NCBI GenBank assembly: GCA_021819125.1
Contig: JAKARW010000010.1
Location: 4,120-43,835 of the forward strand
Length of the DNA: 39,716 nucleotides
Reading direction: 5' to 3'
Source of the DNA: Pseudomonadota bacterium
GTDB lineage: Bacteria; Pseudomonadota; Gammaproteobacteria; Acidiferrobacterales; Acidiferrobacteraceae
Both the position numbers and the translations under genes were made by a program. Shown piece by piece: positions 26,736 to 36,301 of this stretch. The notes below the pieces were generated by a model. That model made no database searches. It was not told the origin of the DNA and saw nothing but the letters and a program-made list of their open reading frames with translations. Every line of letters starts with the position of its first letter. Position 1 is the stretch's first letter.

Positions 26736-27501
26736 GAAACGTTTCGGCCAGCATTTCCTGCGTGATGAGTCGGTCCTTGCGCGTATTGCCGGGGTCTGCA
26801 TAAGCGTGCCCGGAGACCATACCGTCGAGATCGGCCCAGGCGATGGCGCGCTTACCGCTCATCTGTTGAGACAAGAAGGCGAGCTGCACGTAGTCGAGAT
26901 CGATCGTGATCTGATCGCAGGTCTCAGGCGGCGTTTTGCCAAAGACCCGGTCGTCGTGCACGAGGCCGATGCCCTGCGGTTTTCGCTGTGCGCGGCGGTT
27001 GCGGGCCGGCTGCGCGTCGTCGGCAATCTTCCCTACAATATCTCGAGCCCGCTCATTTTCCATTTCCTCGAACAGCCTTGTATCGCCGGCATGGTGTTCC
27101 TCTTGCAAAAGGAGGTCGTCGATCGTCTGGCGGCGCCCCCCGGGGGTCGTGATTACGGGCGACTGTCTGTCATGGTGCAGGCGCGCTGCGAGGTCGTGCC
27201 GCTTTTTGCCGTGGCAGCGGAGGCCTTCAGTCCGCCGCCGGCGGTCGAGTCGCGCCTCGTGGCCTTGCGTCCGGTCCCATCTTTGGTCCCGCCGCCGGCT
27301 GCGGCGCTGTTTGCCGAGATCGTCGCGCGCGCGTTCTCGCAGCGGCGCAAGATGCTTCGCCAGTCATTACGCGGGTATTTCGGGAATGAGGATTGGCGAA
27401 TGCTCGGTATCGACGCCACCCGCCGCGCCGAGACCCTGAGTGTCGCTGAATTCGTGGCGCTGGCGGCCCACGCCAAGACTCAGTCCCGTTCGTCTCCATA
27501 G
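26722..27501 (+). CDS. rsmA: 16S rRNA (adenine1518-N6/adenine1519-N6)-dimethyltransferase
   Basis: Dimethylates two adenines in the 3' hairpin of 16S rRNA late in small subunit assembly. The 259-residue protein has the start [15 protein letters not shown] motif [12 protein letters not shown] and the catalytic [10 protein letters not shown]. The C-terminal helical domain contains [13 protein letters not shown]. The start at 26722 follows the family N-terminus and overlaps pdxA. The last 22 bases overlap the end of queH on the opposite strand. Confidence 0.96.
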   Translation: MPAPKKRFGQHFLRDESVLARIAGVCISVPGDHTVEIGPGDGALTAHLLRQEGELHVVEIDRDLIAGLRRRFAKDPVVVHEADALRFSLCAAVAGRLRVVGNLPYNISSPLIFHFLEQPCIAGMVFLLQKEVVDRLAAPPGGRDYGRLSVMVQARCEVVPLFAVAAEAFSPPPAVESRLVALRPVPSLVPPPAAALFAEIVARAFSQRRKMLRQSLRGYFGNEDWRMLGIDATRRAETLSVAEFVALAAHAKTQSRSSP

Positions 27502-28139
27502 AAGCGTTCACCAAAGCGGATCTTGCCGTAGCCACGTTTGCGGCGGGCGCGGTTCGTGTCGCGCAGGGAATACACGCAGCCGCAGTACTCCTGCTGGTAG
27601 AAGCGCTGCTCCTTGGCGATTTGTATCATGCGCTGACTCCCTCCGCCCTTGCGCCAGTTGAAGGTCCAGTAGCGCAATCCGGGATAGCGGCTTGCGGCGC
27701 GCTCCCCGCAGGCATTGATCTGATTCATGTCCTTCCAGCGCGAGATACCAAGTGAACTCGTAAAGACCGCAAAACCATGTTCCACGGCATAGAGCGCCGA
27801 GCGCTCGAAGCGCATGTCAAAGCATACGGTGCATCTCGCGCCGCGTTCCGGTTCGTTTTCGAGGCCCGTCACGCGCGCAAACCAGCGGTCCTTGTCATAA
27901 TCGAGATCGACGAAGGGCACGCCAAGCTTATCGGCAAAGTGCTTGTTCTCGGTCTTGCGCAGCTCGTACTCTTTCAAGGGCTGGATGTTGGGGTTGTAGA
28001 ACAAGACCTCGAGGGCCACGCCCGATCGCTGCATCTCCCGCATGACGTCCGCCGAGCACGGCGCGCAACACGAATGCAGGAGTACGCGGCGATCGTCGGT
28101 CGGCGCTATGAGCTGCGGACGTTCATCTGGCTTATTCAT
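27480..28139 (-). CDS. queH: Epoxyqueuosine reductase QueH
   Basis: Carries out the last step of queuosine synthesis in tRNA, reducing epoxyqueuosine; it is the cobalamin-independent alternative to QueG. The 219-residue protein has the cysteine pairs of the family: [11 protein letters not shown] near residue 25, CTVCFDMR near 105 and [11 protein letters not shown] near 190, which hold an Fe-S cluster and a metal. Arg-rich C-terminus. The ATG at 28139 overlaps the plsC stop by 4 bases, so it ends the minus-strand operon that begins further upstream. The much longer open frame upstream overlaps plsC and is not used. Confidence 0.93.
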   Translation of the reverse strand: MNKPDERPQLIAPTDDRRVLLHSCCAPCSADVMREMQRSGVALEVLFYNPNIQPLKEYELRKTENKHFADKLGVPFVDLDYDKDRWFARVTGLENEPERGARCTVCFDMRFERSALYAVEHGFAVFTSSLGISRWKDMNQINACGERAASRYPGLRYWTFNWRKGGGSQRMIQIAKEQRFYQQEYCGCVYSLRDTNRARRKRGYGKIRFGERFYGDERD

Positions 28140-28885
28140 TGTGTCGCGGGGATCTTTTCGCGGCAGGCCCCCTCCGCCTTCTCGAGGATCTCCGTGGTCT
28201 TTGTGATCCACGCCTCGGCGCGCGCGTTCAGGGTCGCGGCCGTGAGGCCCTCTCCCGAGAGGGGTGTCCCGATCACGACCCGCACCACGCCCGGCTCCTT
28301 GATGAAGGCCCGGCGCCCCCAGAAGCAGCCGGCATTGTGCGCAACCGGCAGCACCGGGCAGCCGGCGGCGAGGGCAAGCCGTGCCCCCCCGAGCTTGAAT
28401 CGCCCATGGCGCCCGGCCGGCACTCGCGTCCCCTCCGGAAAGATGATGACATAGCGCCCGGCGGCCAAGCGCTCGCGCCCCCCCTGTATGACCTGGTCTA
28501 TGGCCTTGTGCTGCCGCTCGCGCGCAATGGCGATCGGTTGACTCAAGGCCATCCCCCAGCCGAGCAGGGGGATCCACAAGAGTTCCCTTTTGAGAACCCA
28601 GACGTGGGGCGGGAAGATCCACTGAAAGGCCAGGGTCTCCCACGTGGACTGGTGCTTGGAGAGGATGACGCATGGTGTGTCCGGGATGTTCTCGCGCCCC
28701 TCGACCTCATACGACAGTCCACAGGTAAGCTTGAGCCACCATATGTTGAAGCGTCCCCACTGGCTGATGACGCGGTAGCGCGGTATGGGGCGCAGCCAAA
28801 AGAGCGCCAGCACGACCGGTGCCCAGACGGCGATCGACAGGATGAAGCCCACCTGGAAGGCTGCGGCCGCGAGCGGCTTTTTCAT
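28136..28885 (-). CDS. plsC: 1-acyl-sn-glycerol-3-phosphate acyltransferase
   Basis: Adds the second acyl chain to lysophosphatidic acid in phospholipid synthesis at the inner membrane. The 249-residue protein has an N-terminal membrane helix (about 8-32). The active-site box is KHQSTWETL, an H-x4-E form of the usual H-x4-D; this form is common in the proteobacterial subgroup. The FPEGTR motif ([12 protein letters not shown]) binds glycerol phosphate, and [11 protein letters not shown] is the last block. Coupled to gmhB (ATGA) and queH. This subgroup could also acylate other lysophospholipids. Confidence 0.92.
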   Translation of the reverse strand: MKKPLAAAAFQVGFILSIAVWAPVVLALFWLRPIPRYRVISQWGRFNIWWLKLTCGLSYEVEGRENIPDTPCVILSKHQSTWETLAFQWIFPPHVWVLKRELLWIPLLGWGMALSQPIAIARERQHKAIDQVIQGGRERLAAGRYVIIFPEGTRVPAGRHGRFKLGGARLALAAGCPVLPVAHNAGCFWGRRAFIKEPGVVRVVIGTPLSGEGLTAATLNARAEAWITKTTEILEKAEGACREKIPATQ

Positions 28886-29436
28886 GCGCCGCCGCTGATG
28901 CCATGGGACAAGACGGCATCGGTGAATGCCGCAAGGTCGTCGTAGACGGGGACCCCGGCGAGACCCTCGCCCTCGATGATCGTCCGCATGCCCTTGCCGG
29001 TGCGCACCAGGACCGGGAGCGCTTGCGCCGCGCGCGCCGCCTCGATATCCCGGCGCGCGTCACCGACCGCGTATGTGCTGTTCAGGCTGGTCTTAAAGCG
29101 CGCCGCTATGTCGTACAGAAGCCCCGGTAGAGGCTTTCTGCAGAGGCAGCCGTCGCCAGGTCCGTGCGGGCAGAAGAAGATGGCCTCGATCTCCCCGCCC
29201 CGGTGATGAATCTCGTCTAGCATGCGATTGTGTATCCGGCCGAGTGTATCGACGTTGAAGAGGCCCCGGGCGATGCCCGACTGGTTGGTGGCGACCACCA
29301 CTTGAATCCCGGCGTGGGTCAGTCGCGCGATCGCCTCCAGGCTGCCCGGTATCGGGCGCCATTCCTCCGGTGTCTTGATGTACAAGTCGGAGTCCTCGTT
29401 GATGACGCCGTCGCGGTCTAAGATGACAAGACGCAT
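28882..29436 (-). CDS. gmhB: D-glycero-beta-D-manno-heptose 1,7-bisphosphate 7-phosphatase
   Basis: A HAD-family phosphatase of 184 residues in the ADP-heptose pathway for the LPS inner core. Catalytic LDRDGVINED is at the N-terminus, VATNQSGIARG follows, and the zinc-binding loop CPHGPGDGCLCRKP sets GmhB apart from histidinol phosphatase alone. VGDARRDIEAA completes the HAD motifs. The ATG at 29436 shares a base with the preceding stop (TGATG). The longer upstream frame lies within the MazG-like gene. It is linked with glyQ-glyS and plsC, a common order in gammaproteobacteria. Confidence 0.94.
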   Translation of the reverse strand: MRLVILDRDGVINEDSDLYIKTPEEWRPIPGSLEAIARLTHAGIQVVVATNQSGIARGLFNVDTLGRIHNRMLDEIHHRGGEIEAIFFCPHGPGDGCLCRKPLPGLLYDIAARFKTSLNSTYAVGDARRDIEAARAAQALPVLVRTGKGMRTIIEGEGLAGVPVYDDLAAFTDAVLSHGISGGA

Positions 29437-29774
29437 CACGAGTCCCGGAATTCCGATACCCGGATGCGCCCCGCGACCATGCGCGACGAGCGCTTCATGA
29501 GGGCGTCCATCTTGTCCCAGAAGGCGCGATCGAGCGCAAAGTCCGCGGAGATCGCCGTGCCAAGGAGGAGAATGAGCAGATCGGCGCACTCTTCGGCCAG
29601 CGCCTCCCGGTCCCGGCCCTTGGTGACGCAGGCCGAGATCTCGCCCAGTTCTTCGGCCATCAGCGCGACCCGATAGACGAGGTCCTCGCCTCCCAGGTTC
29701 TTCAGGTCATGCTTGTCGTGGAAGCGCTGTACGGCATCGCGCATGGCCGCAAAAGAGTCCTTCACGTCGTTCAT
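29436..29774 (-). CDS. MazG-like nucleotide pyrophosphohydrolase
   Basis: A 112-residue all-alpha NTP pyrophosphatase domain. The metal motif E-E-x-x-E followed by E-x-x-D is seen as AEELGEISACV and EECADLLILL. Proteins of this size hydrolyse nucleoside triphosphates to monophosphates and PPi; the substrate here is unknown. The ATG at 29774 overlaps the glyS stop (ATGA) and the end overlaps gmhB. Single-domain members are often tetrameric. PPi made here could feed the pyrophosphate-using enzymes elsewhere in the window, but this is speculation. Confidence 0.82.
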   Translation of the reverse strand: MNDVKDSFAAMRDAVQRFHDKHDLKNLGGEDLVYRVALMAEELGEISACVTKGRDREALAEECADLLILLLGTAISADFALDRAFWDKMDALMKRSSRMVAGRIRVSEFRDS

Positions 29775-31870
29775 CGCGCGTCTCCGGATATCTTCAAGCA
29801 TGATAGATCCCCGACCGTCTCACATAAGGCCGCAAGCCGCGTCAAGAGGTGCAAGCGGCCCTTGCGTGTCGCGGCGTCCTCACTCATCACGAGCACCTCC
29901 TCGAAAAACGCATCGACCGCCGGCCGTAATTCCCCAAGCGACGCAAGGGCGCTTTCGTAGTCGCCATCGCGGCTTTGTTCGGCGACCATTGTCTCGCGCC
30001 GCGCGACTTCCCGCGCAAGCCGCCTGTCGGCATCCTCAACCCCGACCCAGGATTCGTGGCCATCAAGGGGCTCGTGGTTTTGCCGCAGGATGTTACGGAT
30101 GCGCTTGTGGGCGCCGACCAAGGCCGGGGCCGCGGGACTTTGAGCGAAGGCCCGCAGTGCCCGTGCCCGCCGCGTCGTATCGTAGACCCGGTCGAGGCCC
30201 GCCGCCAGGGCCGCCGCCACGATGTCTTGAGGAAGCGTATTCTCGAGAAGATTGCGCAGGCGCTCGGCCAGAAAGCGGTGCACGGCATCAATCGTGTCGG
30301 ATGCGAGGAGTCCGGCCGGGTATTGGGCGTACGCGGCCTCGAGAAGCCAGGCGACCGGAAGGTCCTGACCATGGCGTTCGCCTTGCGCCTGCAAGAGGCG
30401 CAGTACGCCGATCGCCGCGCGCCGCAGCGCGAATGGATCTTTATCCCCGGTCGGGATAAGCCCCACTCCGAAGATGCCGACCAGGGTATCGAGCTTGTCG
30501 GTCAGCGCAAGAGTAAGACCCAAAGCGCCATCCGGCAGGATGTCGCCTGCAAAGCGCGGCCGATAATGGGTGGCAATGGCCGCGGCCACAGCCTCATGTT
30601 CGCCGTCGCGCCGTGCGTAATACCCACCCATGATCCCCTGGAGTTCAGGGAACTCGCCGACCATGCCGGTCACGAGGTCGGCCTTGCACAATGCCCCGGC
30701 GCGCGCCGCCTGTCCGGGATCTACGCCGAGGCGCAAGGCGATCACGCGCGCAAGCCGCGCAAGCCGCGCGGCCTTGTCGGCGAGACTGCCCAGGCGTTGC
30801 TCGAACGCCACCTGCGAGAGGCCCAGCGCATGGGTCTCGAGCGGCTTTTTGCAGTCGGTATCCCAGAAAAATCGCGCGTCGGCAAAGCGCGCCGCGAGCA
30901 CCCGTTCGTTGCCTTTGCGTATGGCGTCATCATCTCGTGGCGCGATGTTGGCGATCGTGATGAAGTGCGGCAATAGCCGTCCCTTGTGCTCCAGGGGGAA
31001 GTATTTCTGGTGGCCTTGCATGGCCGCGATCAACACCTCACGCGGTACCTCGAGAAAGCCTTGGTCGAACGAACCCAGTATCGCGTGCGGCCATTCGACG
31101 AGCGCTGTCACAAGATCGAGAAGTTCGCTGTCCACAAGGGGTTCGGCGGCGATCTTTACCGCAAGCCGGTCGATCTGTTCGCCGATTCGTTTGCGGCGCT
31201 CGGCAAACCCCGCGATCACTCGGCCCTCGGACTCAAGGAATGACTCATAGGCGGCCGCTTGCGGGATCGCAAGCGCGCGTGGAGCAAGGAATCTATGGCC
31301 GCGTGTTTGCCGTCCGCTCATAAGGCCGAGCACCGGGATGCGCAGGGCGCGCGCGCCATACAAGGCTGCCACCCAGTGGACCGGCCGCACGAATTCCGTG
31401 ACCCCGGCCCCCCAGCGCATACGACGCCGCGCCGGCAATCGTTGCAGGATGTCCTCGAGGATATCGGCAAGGACTTCGGCAAGGCCCCGTCCGGGACGCC
31501 GTTCGCGATAGCCCAAAAACTCACCGCGATCGGTGGTCATCCGCTCCAAATCCTCGACGCCGACTCCCAGGGAGCGTGCAAACCCGTGCGCGGCGCCGGT
31601 CGCAGAGCCGTCTTTCGCAAACGCGGCGGCGAGCGCCGGCCCCTTGCGGACGATGGTCTGCGCGCCTTGGCGCGCGGCCACCCCTGTTATGCGCGCACTG
31701 ATGCGCCGGGGTGCCGCAAAACTTTGTGTCGATGCGTCATCGGCCAGCAGCCGGTTGTCGGCAAGCGCGGCATGCAGGCCCTGGGCAAGCGCCTCTGCGA
31801 GTGCCACGATCTCCCCGGGGGGCAGCTCCTCGGTACCGATCTCAAGCAGCAGGTCGTTTCTCTTAGTCAT
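29771..31870 (-). CDS. glyS: Glycyl-tRNA synthetase beta subunit
   Basis: The large subunit of the bacterial alpha2-beta2 glycyl-tRNA synthetase; it holds the tRNA-binding parts. The 699-residue protein begins [20 protein letters not shown], a diagnostic start. Further blocks are [28 protein letters not shown] and FVTIANI-like text, then the HD-like and anticodon-binding parts with [16 protein letters not shown]. The ATG at 31870 overlaps the glyQ end by 8 bases. Upstream of it, the open frame lies in glyQ. Confidence 0.97.
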   Translation of the reverse strand: MTKRNDLLLEIGTEELPPGEIVALAEALAQGLHAALADNRLLADDASTQSFAAPRRISARITGVAARQGAQTIVRKGPALAAAFAKDGSATGAAHGFARSLGVGVEDLERMTTDRGEFLGYRERRPGRGLAEVLADILEDILQRLPARRRMRWGAGVTEFVRPVHWVAALYGARALRIPVLGLMSGRQTRGHRFLAPRALAIPQAAAYESFLESEGRVIAGFAERRKRIGEQIDRLAVKIAAEPLVDSELLDLVTALVEWPHAILGSFDQGFLEVPREVLIAAMQGHQKYFPLEHKGRLLPHFITIANIAPRDDDAIRKGNERVLAARFADARFFWDTDCKKPLETHALGLSQVAFEQRLGSLADKAARLARLARVIALRLGVDPGQAARAGALCKADLVTGMVGEFPELQGIMGGYYARRDGEHEAVAAAIATHYRPRFAGDILPDGALGLTLALTDKLDTLVGIFGVGLIPTGDKDPFALRRAAIGVLRLLQAQGERHGQDLPVAWLLEAAYAQYPAGLLASDTIDAVHRFLAERLRNLLENTLPQDIVAAALAAGLDRVYDTTRRARALRAFAQSPAAPALVGAHKRIRNILRQNHEPLDGHESWVGVEDADRRLAREVARRETMVAEQSRDGDYESALASLGELRPAVDAFFEEVLVMSEDAATRKGRLHLLTRLAALCETVGDLSCLKISGDAR

Positions 31871-32741
31871 GGGTCGATCGCATCCGCGGAAATCCCAGCG
31901 CCTCGCGTTTCTGGTAATAGCCCTCGGCCACGCCACGCGCCAATGCGCGCACCCGGCCTATGGCGCGCGCGCGCTCGGTGACACTTAGCGCATGGCGGGC
32001 GTCGAGCAGATTGAAGGTATGCGAGGCGTGCAGGACATGATCGTAGGCGGCAAGCGGCAGGCCGATTGTAATCAAGCGTCGGCACTCATCCTCGAAGGCC
32101 TGAAAGCGCGCCTGCAGCGCCTCGACCGAGGCCTCCTCGAAGTTGAAATGCGATTGCTCGACCTCGTTTTGCCGGTAGAGGTCCCCGTAGCGGACGTCGG
32201 TATTCCAGGCGAGATCATAGACATTGTCGCGGCCCTGCAGGTACATGGCCAGCCGTTCCAGGCCATAAGTGATTTCGCCTGTTACCGGTCGGCACTCCAG
32301 GCCGCCGGCCTGCTGAAAATAGGTAAACTGACTCACCTCCATACCGTTGAGCCAGACCTCCCAGCCCAATCCCCAGGCCCCCAGGGTGGGGGACTCCCAA
32401 TTGTCCTCGACAAAGCGCACGTCGTTGGCCAGTAAGTCTATGCCGAGCGCCCGAAGGGATTTGAGGTAGAGCTCCTGGATATTGACGGGCGAGGGCTTGA
32501 GCACAACCTGAAACTGAAAATAGCGCTGCAGGCGGTTTGGGTTCTCGCCGTAACGGCCATCGGTCGGGCGTCGTGACGGTTGTACATAGGCGGCGCGCAA
32601 CGGTTCGGGTCCCAGGCTCCCGAGAAAGGTTGCGGGATGGAAGGTCCCGGCGCCCATCTCGACGTCATAACCCTGTTCGATAACGCAGCCCTGTCTTGCC
32701 CAATAGCGCTGCAGGGCAAAAATGAGTTCCTGGAATGTCAC
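31863..32741 (-). CDS. glyQ: Glycyl-tRNA synthetase alpha subunit
   Basis: The catalytic subunit, class II, of heterotetrameric glycyl-tRNA synthetase. With a GTG start at 32741 it has 292 residues and begins [19 protein letters not shown] after the initiator. AAGGA lies seven bases before this GTG, better than the upstream TTG at 32780, which would add 13 residues. Class II blocks include [26 protein letters not shown] and [14 protein letters not shown], and [18 protein letters not shown] for glycine adenylation. No terminator is seen between it and mtgA upstream (70 bases), so mtgA read-through is possible. Confidence 0.96.
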   Translation of the reverse strand: MTFQELIFALQRYWARQGCVIEQGYDVEMGAGTFHPATFLGSLGPEPLRAAYVQPSRRPTDGRYGENPNRLQRYFQFQVVLKPSPVNIQELYLKSLRALGIDLLANDVRFVEDNWESPTLGAWGLGWEVWLNGMEVSQFTYFQQAGGLECRPVTGEITYGLERLAMYLQGRDNVYDLAWNTDVRYGDLYRQNEVEQSHFNFEEASVEALQARFQAFEDECRRLITIGLPLAAYDHVLHASHTFNLLDARHALSVTERARAIGRVRALARGVAEGYYQKREALGFPRMRSTHD

Positions 32742-32810
32742 ATCGTAGTCCTTAAAAGAAAGATCGGGATGCGCGGGCAATCCCCGGTCGCGGCGCGGGT
32801 TTTTGCGTCA

Positions 32811-33578
32811 CTATAATGGGTGAGCGGCGCTTTCGGCAAACGCCGACCGCGGCGGTGCTGGCGTGCCGACGCGCCGATGTGCCGGGGTTTGGCGGAAGGT
32901 GGCGCGCAGGAGCCACAGGATCTTCGCGGTTCGCGCGCGGAAATAGCGGCTGCGCGTGGCCGGGTTCGAGCCCAGGGGGTCTGGTAGGGTCGCGGCGAGC
33001 TCTGCCGCCTGACGGACGGTCAGACGCGCCACGCTTTCGTGAAAGTAGTAGTGGGCCGCGGCGTCGGCCCCATAGAGGCCGCGGCCGAATTGCGCGTCAT
33101 TCAGGTAGATCTCGAGGATGCGGTCCTTGCGCACAAAGTGGGTGAGCGCGATCGTCAAAAGGGCCTCGTTGGCCTTGCGAAAGAACGTCCGGGACGGAGT
33201 GAGGAAGAGATTTTTGGCGGTCTGCTGGGTAATCGTGCTGGCCCCATAGACGATGTGCCCCGCGCGTAAGTCATAGCGGGCCGCCCATACGATGGCGCCG
33301 ACATCAAAGCCGTCATTGCTGTAGAAGGTCGCGTCCTCGCCTTGGATCACGGCGCGGCGCAGCACAGGGGGGATGGCCGTCAATGGCACCGGCCGCCATC
33401 GCAGAGGCGGGCCGCCGTGGCGCGCGCGTTGCCTCAGGTAGGCGGCCATGAATCGGGATCGGGGGATGGGGCCATGCGCGAGGTGGGGGACGGCCGCCCA
33501 GCGGGCCACGAGGACGGCAAGGTCCAAAGCCACGCCGGCCAGCAAGAGAGCGGACACGAGGCGTATGAGCCGGGCCAT
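32811..33578 (-). CDS. mtgA: Monofunctional peptidoglycan glycosyltransferase
   Basis: A GT51 transglycosylase that polymerises lipid II into glycan strands at the inner membrane. The 255-residue protein has one N-terminal membrane helix (about 8-28). The catalytic Glu is in VIQGEDATFYSNDGFD, followed by GASTITQQTAKNLFL and RILEIYLNDAQFGRGLYGA, all GT51 motifs. There is no penicillin-binding domain, so it is the monofunctional type. ATG 33578 is chosen; an ATG 27 bases upstream is also open. The last residues are Ala/Pro-rich. Confidence 0.93.
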   Translation of the reverse strand: MARLIRLVSALLLAGVALDLAVLVARWAAVPHLAHGPIPRSRFMAAYLRQRARHGGPPLRWRPVPLTAIPPVLRRAVIQGEDATFYSNDGFDVGAIVWAARYDLRAGHIVYGASTITQQTAKNLFLTPSRTFFRKANEALLTIALTHFVRKDRILEIYLNDAQFGRGLYGADAAAHYYFHESVARLTVRQAAELAATLPDPLGSNPATRSRYFRARTAKILWLLRATFRQTPAHRRVGTPAPPRSAFAESAAHPL

Positions 33579-33762
33579 TCTCAATGCGGCAATCCCCGCG
33601 AGCATCCGGCGGTTTGATGCAAGCTTACAAATGTCCGGCGTCTTGCATAGGGCCCCTGGGCCCTCCGCGCTTTGGCATCGTCACCGGGTGTTTTTAATCT
33701 CATCCATCATATCTCTTGGGCTTTACGCCCCTTTAAGGGTGCAGGACTGACGAATCCCGCGA

Positions 33763-33768
33763 TATACT
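33763..33768 (+). promoter_or_regulatory. Candidate -10 box for the thiolase-tusA-CDF operon
   Basis: TATACT lies 74 bases before the ATG at 33842 in the gap upstream of the operon. The matching -35 position (33740-33745, TGCAGG) is poor, so activation by a regulator or another start is possible. Confidence 0.3.
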
Positions 33769-33841
33769 GGCGGCCCGCCGAAAGGCTTTAAGAGGCGGGC
33801 GCGACAGCATACCGGCTGGAGGGGTGGCGCGCCAAGGACCT

Positions 33842-34885
33842 ATGGAAAACCGTAAACGCCAGGCGATCGTCCTGCTCTCGGGCGGTCTTGATTCGCTGCT
33901 CGCGGCCCGACTGATGCTCGATCAGGGCATCCACGTCGAGGGAATCAATTTCTTTACCGGTTTTTGCGTGGAGGGGCACACGCATGCCATACGCCGTGAT
34001 CGCAAGGATCGTGCCGTGCGCAATAACGCCCTTCATAGCGCAGAACAGCTAGGGATCAGGCTGCACATGATCGACGTGATCGACGACTACAAAGACGTGG
34101 TCTTGAATCCGCGCCATGGCTACGGGGCACACCTGAACCCGTGTCTCGATTGCAAGGCCTTCATGGTGGGCCGCGCGCGGTCCTGGCTCGAGGAGCACGG
34201 TTTCGATTTCATTGTCACAGGCGAGGTCTTGGGGCAGCGGCCGATGTCGCAGAGGCGGGACACGTTTCCGGTGGTGGCGCGCGAATCCGGCGCCCTGGAC
34301 CGGCTGGTACGGCCGTTGTCTGCGCGGCTCTTGCCGCCCACTCTCCCCGAACGCGAGGGCTGGGTGGATCGCGAGCGCCTGCTTGGTTTGAGTGGCCGCA
34401 ACCGTAAGCCTCAGATCGCCTTGGCGCGCGCCTACGGTTTTGATTATGCGCAGCCCGCCGGCGGGTGTTGCTTTTTGACCGACGAAAACTATGCCCACAA
34501 GCTTCGGGACCTGTGGGCAAGTCGCGGCGCGCGACGTTATGATTTTGACGACATCATGCTCCTGAAGATCGGCCGCCACCTACGGCCGCACCCGTCCTTC
34601 AAGCTCATTATCGGCCGCGAAGAGGGGGAGAACCGATTTCTGGAGGGTTATCGCCACCGTTTCGCGCATTTGTGGGCGACTGAACATAAGGGGCCGCTTG
34701 TGCTTTTGCAGGGCGATGCCAACGAAACGAATCTCGATCTCGCATGCGCCATCACCGCGCGTTTCGGACAAGGGCGGTCCAAGGCGCGCGTGCGCGTGGC
34801 GGTGGGCGAGCCCGGCGGGTTGACGCGCGAGCGCGATGTGACGCCGTTACCGGCGCACGCATTGGCCGCCGAGTGGTATTTATAA
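33842..34885 (+). CDS. PP-loop ATPase related to tRNA thiouridylases (ThiI/MnmA-like)
   Basis: A 347-residue protein with the N-type PP-loop ATP pyrophosphatase motif LLSGGLDSLLAA near residue 15. This fold adenylates a tRNA base before sulfur transfer. Conserved Cys sites suitable for sulfur carriage are NPCLDCKAFM near residue 105 and PAGGCCFLTDENY near 215, where MnmA and ThiI have their catalytic cysteines. The C-terminal third (HPSFKLIIGREEGENRFLE) looks like the NFACT-R/DUF814 RNA-binding domain. Such proteins are often annotated as tRNA 2-thiouridylate methyltransferase, which I regard as a loose name. A TusA-like sulfur carrier is the next gene. The exact tRNA position is unknown. A GTG 18 bases upstream is an alternative start. 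Confidence 0.8.
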   Translation: MENRKRQAIVLLSGGLDSLLAARLMLDQGIHVEGINFFTGFCVEGHTHAIRRDRKDRAVRNNALHSAEQLGIRLHMIDVIDDYKDVVLNPRHGYGAHLNPCLDCKAFMVGRARSWLEEHGFDFIVTGEVLGQRPMSQRRDTFPVVARESGALDRLVRPLSARLLPPTLPEREGWVDRERLLGLSGRNRKPQIALARAYGFDYAQPAGGCCFLTDENYAHKLRDLWASRGARRYDFDDIMLLKIGRHLRPHPSFKLIIGREEGENRFLEGYRHRFAHLWATEHKGPLVLLQGDANETNLDLACAITARFGQGRSKARVRVAVGEPGGLTRERDVTPLPAHALAAEWYL

Positions 34886-34888
34886 GTT

Positions 34889-35110
34889 ATGGATCTCGAT
34901 GCCCGCTACCTGCTGTGCCCCATGCCGGTGATCCGCGTCAGCTCAGTCATTGGCCGGATGGCAGCCGGCGATACTCTGACCGTGCATTGCACGGACCCGG
35001 GGGCCTTGCACGACATACCGGCCTGGTGTCGCCTCGAGGGGCACGAGGTCGTAGAAACGCGCACCGAGCCCTCCGGTGACATCGTGATCGTCATACGGGC
35101 CGGAGGCTGA
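34889..35110 (+). CDS. TusA/SirA-family sulfur carrier protein
   Basis: A 73-residue protein of the TusA fold. The sulfur-carrying Cys is in LLCPMPVIR at about residue 10, where TusA has CPxP. The C-terminal part (GDTLTVHCTDPGALHDIPAWC) is typical. TusA proteins take persulfide from a cysteine desulfurase or rhodanese and pass it on to tRNA thiolases or to oxidative sulfur metabolism. It starts 3 bases after the PP-loop thiolase gene, which makes that protein the likely partner. In sulfur oxidisers TusA also serves the Hdr-like pathway; no such genes are in view. Confidence 0.9.
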   Translation: MDLDARYLLCPMPVIRVSSVIGRMAAGDTLTVHCTDPGALHDIPAWCRLEGHEVVETRTEPSGDIVIVIRAGG

Positions 35111-35112
35111 AG

Positions 35113-36270
35113 ATGGCGGACAAGGGCGTGGCGCAGGCAGAAGACAAGGGTGCCACCGAGCCTCAAAGGGTCGTCTTGCGCGGACTGCTCGTCAATGTCG
35201 CGCTGGCCGCGGGTCAGCTTGTCATAGGCGTGATCGGGCGATCGGCGGCGCTGGTTGCCGATGGTTTCCATACCCTGTCGGACCTTTTGAGCGACACGCT
35301 GGTGCTGGCGGCCGCGCATTTCGGGGCCCAGGCGGCCGACGAGGATCACCCCTACGGGCATGCGCGCATCGAGACCGCCGGGACCTTCGGATTGAGCCTG
35401 GTGCTGGTCGGCGCCGGCGTCGGCATAGCGCTCCACGCGGCGGACGCCCTTAGCGCACCGGCGCGGCTTACGCGCCCCGATTTCCTGGCGCTCGCCATGG
35501 CGTTCGCGGCCATCGGCATCAAGGAAGGTCTATTTCGTTACATGCGCCGCGCGGGTTTGCGGCTGCAGTCCGAGCTTCTTCACGCCAATGCCTGGCACTA
35601 CCGAACGGATGTCTTTTCCTCGATAGTGGTGGCAGTCGGCGTGGCCGGCAGCATGATGGGTGTGCGTGATCTCGATGCGGTAGCCGCCATCGGTGTCGCC
35701 ATTCTCATCGTCCGCATGGGCGCCATGCTCGGCTGGCAGGCGATGCGCGAACTCGTCGACACGGGTCTTGAGACCGAGAAGCTTGAACGTATCCGCCATG
35801 TCATCTTGTCAATCGACGGCGTCCGCACCTTACATCTCTTGCGCACACGTCGCGCCGGGGGGCGGGCGTTCATCGATGTCCATATTCTTGTGGACGGGAC
35901 CATCAGCGTGTCGGAAGGCCACCAGATCAGCGAGATGGTGCGCGTAGCCCTCATGCGCCATATAAGTAATATCGCCGACGTGGTGGTCCACACCGATTCG
36001 GAAGATGATGAGTATGCCGCGACCAATGCGCGCCTGCCGTTGCGTGCCGAGGTCTTGAAGCGCCTCGAGCATTATTTCGCGGGTATCGAGGCGGCTCCCG
36101 CCATCGAGTCGGTGGTCTTGCACTACCTGCGCGGGAAAATCATGGTGGAGTTGCGGTTGCCACTCGATCTGGCGCCAACCGCGGCCGCCGCCCGGGCCTT
36201 GCAAGCGCAATTCGCGCAGGCGGCCGCGCGTGATCCGCAAATCGGGTTCGTGCACGTCTGCTTTCAATAA
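35113..36270 (+). CDS. Cation diffusion facilitator family transporter
   Basis: A 385-residue inner membrane exporter of divalent metal ions driven by proton exchange. It has six helices in the first 215 residues. The metal site is DGFHTLSDLLSD in helix 2 and WHYRTDVFSS in helix 5 (H-x3-D in each), a pattern seen in Zn, Fe or Mn transporters. DHPYGHARIET lies between helices 2 and 3 as usual. Residues 216-385 hold the cytoplasmic dimer domain plus an extra alpha/beta repeat (EAAPAIESVVLHYLRGKIMVE), so the C-terminus is longer than the family's. It starts 2 bases after the TusA-like gene. The metal cannot be told from sequence. Confidence 0.9.
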   Translation: MADKGVAQAEDKGATEPQRVVLRGLLVNVALAAGQLVIGVIGRSAALVADGFHTLSDLLSDTLVLAAAHFGAQAADEDHPYGHARIETAGTFGLSLVLVGAGVGIALHAADALSAPARLTRPDFLALAMAFAAIGIKEGLFRYMRRAGLRLQSELLHANAWHYRTDVFSSIVVAVGVAGSMMGVRDLDAVAAIGVAILIVRMGAMLGWQAMRELVDTGLETEKLERIRHVILSIDGVRTLHLLRTRRAGGRAFIDVHILVDGTISVSEGHQISEMVRVALMRHISNIADVVVHTDSEDDEYAATNARLPLRAEVLKRLEHYFAGIEAAPAIESVVLHYLRGKIMVELRLPLDLAPTAAAARALQAQFAQAAARDPQIGFVHVCFQ

Positions 36271-36271
36271 A

Positions 36272-36288
36272 TGCACCGCCATGGTGCA
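36272..36288 (+). promoter_or_regulatory. NtrC-binding site 1 upstream of glnA
   Basis: TGCACC-N5-GGTGCA is a perfect inverted repeat that matches the NtrC consensus. It begins 1 base after the CDF stop, about 116 bases before the inferred glnA start of transcription, a normal enhancer distance. Confidence 0.8.
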
Positions 36289-36301
36289 TAGGATACGCGA
36301 A

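Noticed and set aside
29975-30976. 333-residue plus-strand frame antisense to glyS
   Set aside because: Shadow frame; glyS is complete on the other strand.
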